Origin: Endotrypanum monterogeii
Taxonomy: Eukaryota; Euglenozoa; Kinetoplastea; Trypanosomatida; Trypanosomatidae
DNA length: 64,000 nucleotides
Reading direction: 5' to 3'
Assembly: GCA_000333855.2 (NCBI GenBank)
Contig: CM007339.1
Location: forward strand, 278,982-342,981
Position 1 is the stretch's first letter. Each line of letters begins with the position of its first letter. This document shows, piece after piece, positions 62,331-64,000 of the stretch. The notes under the pieces were generated by a model. It worked only from the letters and a program-made list of their open reading frames with translations, was not told where the DNA came from and did not search any database. The translations under genes and the position numbers were made by a program.

Positions 62331-62741
62331 ATGTCCACGTATCAGTCGCTGTTTCCTGAGGAGGTGCGCCGCGCGGAATGCGAACGTGTGTGCCTCGAGA
62401 ACCCCGAACACCTTCCAGTGGTGGTCGAGTCGGTCCACTCAAACCGCGTCCACTTCCTCGCCGTGCCACGTGACGCCACGGTGGCCGATATGGAAGCCCA
62501 AGCGCGCAAAGAGTTTAGCACCCAAAGCAGAAAGATTACCTTGTTGATCGAGGGCTGCAGTCTTTCCTCAAGGACGATGGTGAGCGACGTCTTCGGCGCT
62601 TGCAAGCAAAAAGATGGTTTCCTCTATGTCTCCATCATGGCGGAGTCCTCGATGGGCATCAGCAGCGGCTGCTGCATGCCCTCCATCCCCAGTATTTTCG
62701 ATGACATCGAGAATAACCCAAATATAATGGGCTCCCTGTAA
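62331..62741 (+). CDS. ATG8-family ubiquitin-like protein with C-terminal extension
   Basis: ATG8 proteins are conjugated to phosphatidylethanolamine on autophagosome membranes. This 136-residue protein shows the family outline: RRAECERVCLENPEHLPVVVE (residues about 13-33, compare the usual basic ESxRIRxKYPDRxPVIVE), FLAVPRDATVADM (43-54), ITLLIEGCSLSSRTMVSDVFG, and the closing KQKDGFLYVSIMAESSMG. Gly109 occupies the place where ATG4 normally cleaves. The 27 residues after it include a Cys pair (114-115) and acidic residues; typical ATG8 precursors have only a few. Several normally basic N-terminal positions are Glu or Cys. Leishmania have expanded ATG8A/B/C families, and this resembles such a member rather than canonical ATG8. 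The ATG at 62331 follows a long pyrimidine tract. Confidence 0.82.
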   Translation: MSTYQSLFPEEVRRAECERVCLENPEHLPVVVESVHSNRVHFLAVPRDATVADMEAQARKEFSTQSRKITLLIEGCSLSSRTMVSDVFGACKQKDGFLYVSIMAESSMGISSGCCMPSIPSIFDDIENNPNIMGSL

Positions 62742-64000
62742 GATGCGCAAAAGCTGGCTCCTCGACGAGGCTATGACTTCTGACGACTGGTGGTAGCCCA
62801 TGCACAGGACGACAACGGATGTTTCGGAGGTGAACGGTAAGAGTAGGCAAGTCACCTAAATCCTTCGCAGGTCTGCCTTTGCTCTCACTCTCAAAAATGC
62901 ATCCGGAGCTATACGGCCTTTTGGAATACGGATGGGCTCTGCAGATATTATCGTCCAGAGTGAGTTCGGTTACCTTGAATCGCTGACCAACTCCTTCTTT
63001 TTCCTCTGAAGCTGGATGTAGCGGAGTGTGGGAGAGGGGACAGAAGGAGCTCATCACTCTTCCATCTTTAACTCACATTCTCCTTCACCTCATTCCTTTC
63101 TTTCATGTCTACAACGAAGTGAACCAGTTCGCGTGTGTCTCGCTGTTTCTGTAGACAACTCGGGCCACACACGTTCCCTGACACATCCGGCTCTCCGCCA
63201 GCCTCTTCTCTTCACACGAAACCATTTTTTTTTTTTTTTATTCCTCTTGTGTTCCTTTTTTTTTGACCTGTGCACACTATTCCGTACTTGTTTGCCTCCT
63301 CCCATTTGGCTTCGAGATAAACCACACGACGTTACATTTTTTTTTTTCAACGTAGATCATCCCCCCTCCTTCCGCTACTCGATATCTGTCCAAATATCTA
63401 TATATATATATAAATATATATAAATATATATACTTGGTAGATGGACAGATCGCTCCCTACATCTACAGAGGCTCAGGTTGGATCTACTTGAATTCCACCA
63501 TCCTCTTCCCTGCCTCTGCGGGTCAGACCCCCTCCCCTCGCCCCTGCTCCCGGGCATGCCGTGACCTGCGGCACTCGCACGCCGCCTGACCGCGGCGTCG
63601 CAACCATCGTGTACCCTTTGCCCGAGCGGAAAGAGGGGCGGTACAGGGGGCTCTCGTAAGCCATTCTTTTTTTTCTTCATGTTTTCCAGTATTTTCTCAT
63701 ATCATTCGAATGCGTTGTTACCACGCAGGCGCACACGGCAACTCCACTGCCGCCCATCTTGTGAACAGTCCCTAAACCGAGTCCACCTTACAACATAACA
63801 AAAGCGCACGCCCCTGCCGCTGGGCGCTGCCCCCCTCCCCCCGGCATCTTCTCCTTGTTTGCCCTCACCACCACCACGCATTCTCGCACGCACGCAGTGC
63901 CCACACCCGGGTCCCCCCCCCCCCCCCCCCATCCCCCCCCCCCCCCAGGCCCAACCCCGGGGCCCCCCCCCCCCCCCCTCTGCTTGACTCGACTCTTCTC
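62742..64000. other. Spacer at the window end
   Basis: No credible gene. It contains T runs at about 63224-63239 and 63338-63348, TA-rich repeats at about 63398-63432, and from about 63915 very long C runs interrupted by few bases. The next gene, if any, starts beyond the window. Confidence 0.55.
63915..63979. repeat. Poly(C) tracts, doubtful quality
   Basis: Several C homopolymers of 14-18 bases lie close together. Other spacers have C runs mostly of 8-13, so this may be a low-quality read end or contig edge. Confidence 0.7.

Noticed and set aside
61861..62547. Open frame of 228 codons overlapping the ATG8-like gene
   Set aside because: It is out of frame with a recognisable protein, and its first half is a His/Pro/Ser-rich reading of the leader.

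Overview
This 64 kb window looks like a trypanosomatid nuclear chromosome segment, most likely Leishmania or a close relative. Every credible protein gene lies on the + strand, no introns are seen, and genes are separated by long pyrimidine-rich spacers with AG acceptors, as expected of a polycistronic unit processed by trans-splicing. One enzyme carries a glycosomal PTS1 (SKL), and the kinesin cluster and ATG8-like protein are of kinetoplastid type. From memory only, a glycosomal malate dehydrogenase near kinesins and an ATG8A-like gene resembles Leishmania chromosome 19; I could not check this.

Layout. 1-10 kb: a 5'-truncated SURP-domain protein, the RNA polymerase I/III subunit RPAC1, and the small-subunit processome protein UTP11. 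10-31 kb: three kinesins in tandem. The first two share a motor core that is almost identical in nucleotides but have unrelated flanks, which points to gene conversion. The third is a divergent 2074-residue relative with a very long coiled coil. Kinesin 1 is bracketed by a roughly 460 bp inverted repeat. 32-48 kb: glycosomal malate dehydrogenase, an unrecognised coiled-coil protein, an NDUFAF5-like complex I assembly factor, the ESCRT-II subunit VPS36, a methyltransferase-like protein with a polyhistidine tail, and a PIN-like (auxin efflux carrier family) transporter. 48-63 kb: a membrin-like Golgi SNARE, an unrecognised multi-spanning membrane protein, SRP72, the ABCF2/Arb1-type ribosome-biogenesis ATPase, the GARP/EARP subunit VPS53, and an ATG8-family ubiquitin-like protein with a long C-terminal extension.

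The genes do not form one pathway, as is normal for trypanosomatid units. Two themes recur: ribosome and RNA polymerase biogenesis (RPAC1, UTP11, ABCF2) and secretory, endosomal or autophagic trafficking (VPS36, membrin, SRP72, VPS53, ATG8-like). Individual regulation is expected to be post-transcriptional.

The window has two runs of N: one of 298 bases inside a (TA)n tract, and one of 10 bases inside kinesin 2. The second is an unmerged contig overlap, because 48 bases are repeated on both sides; removing the duplication and the Ns restores a single frame. The last about 100 bases are long C homopolymers of doubtful quality. (TA)n, (GT)n and homopolymer tracts are present in nearly all spacers. 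I see no rRNA, tRNA, CRISPR array or complete transposon.
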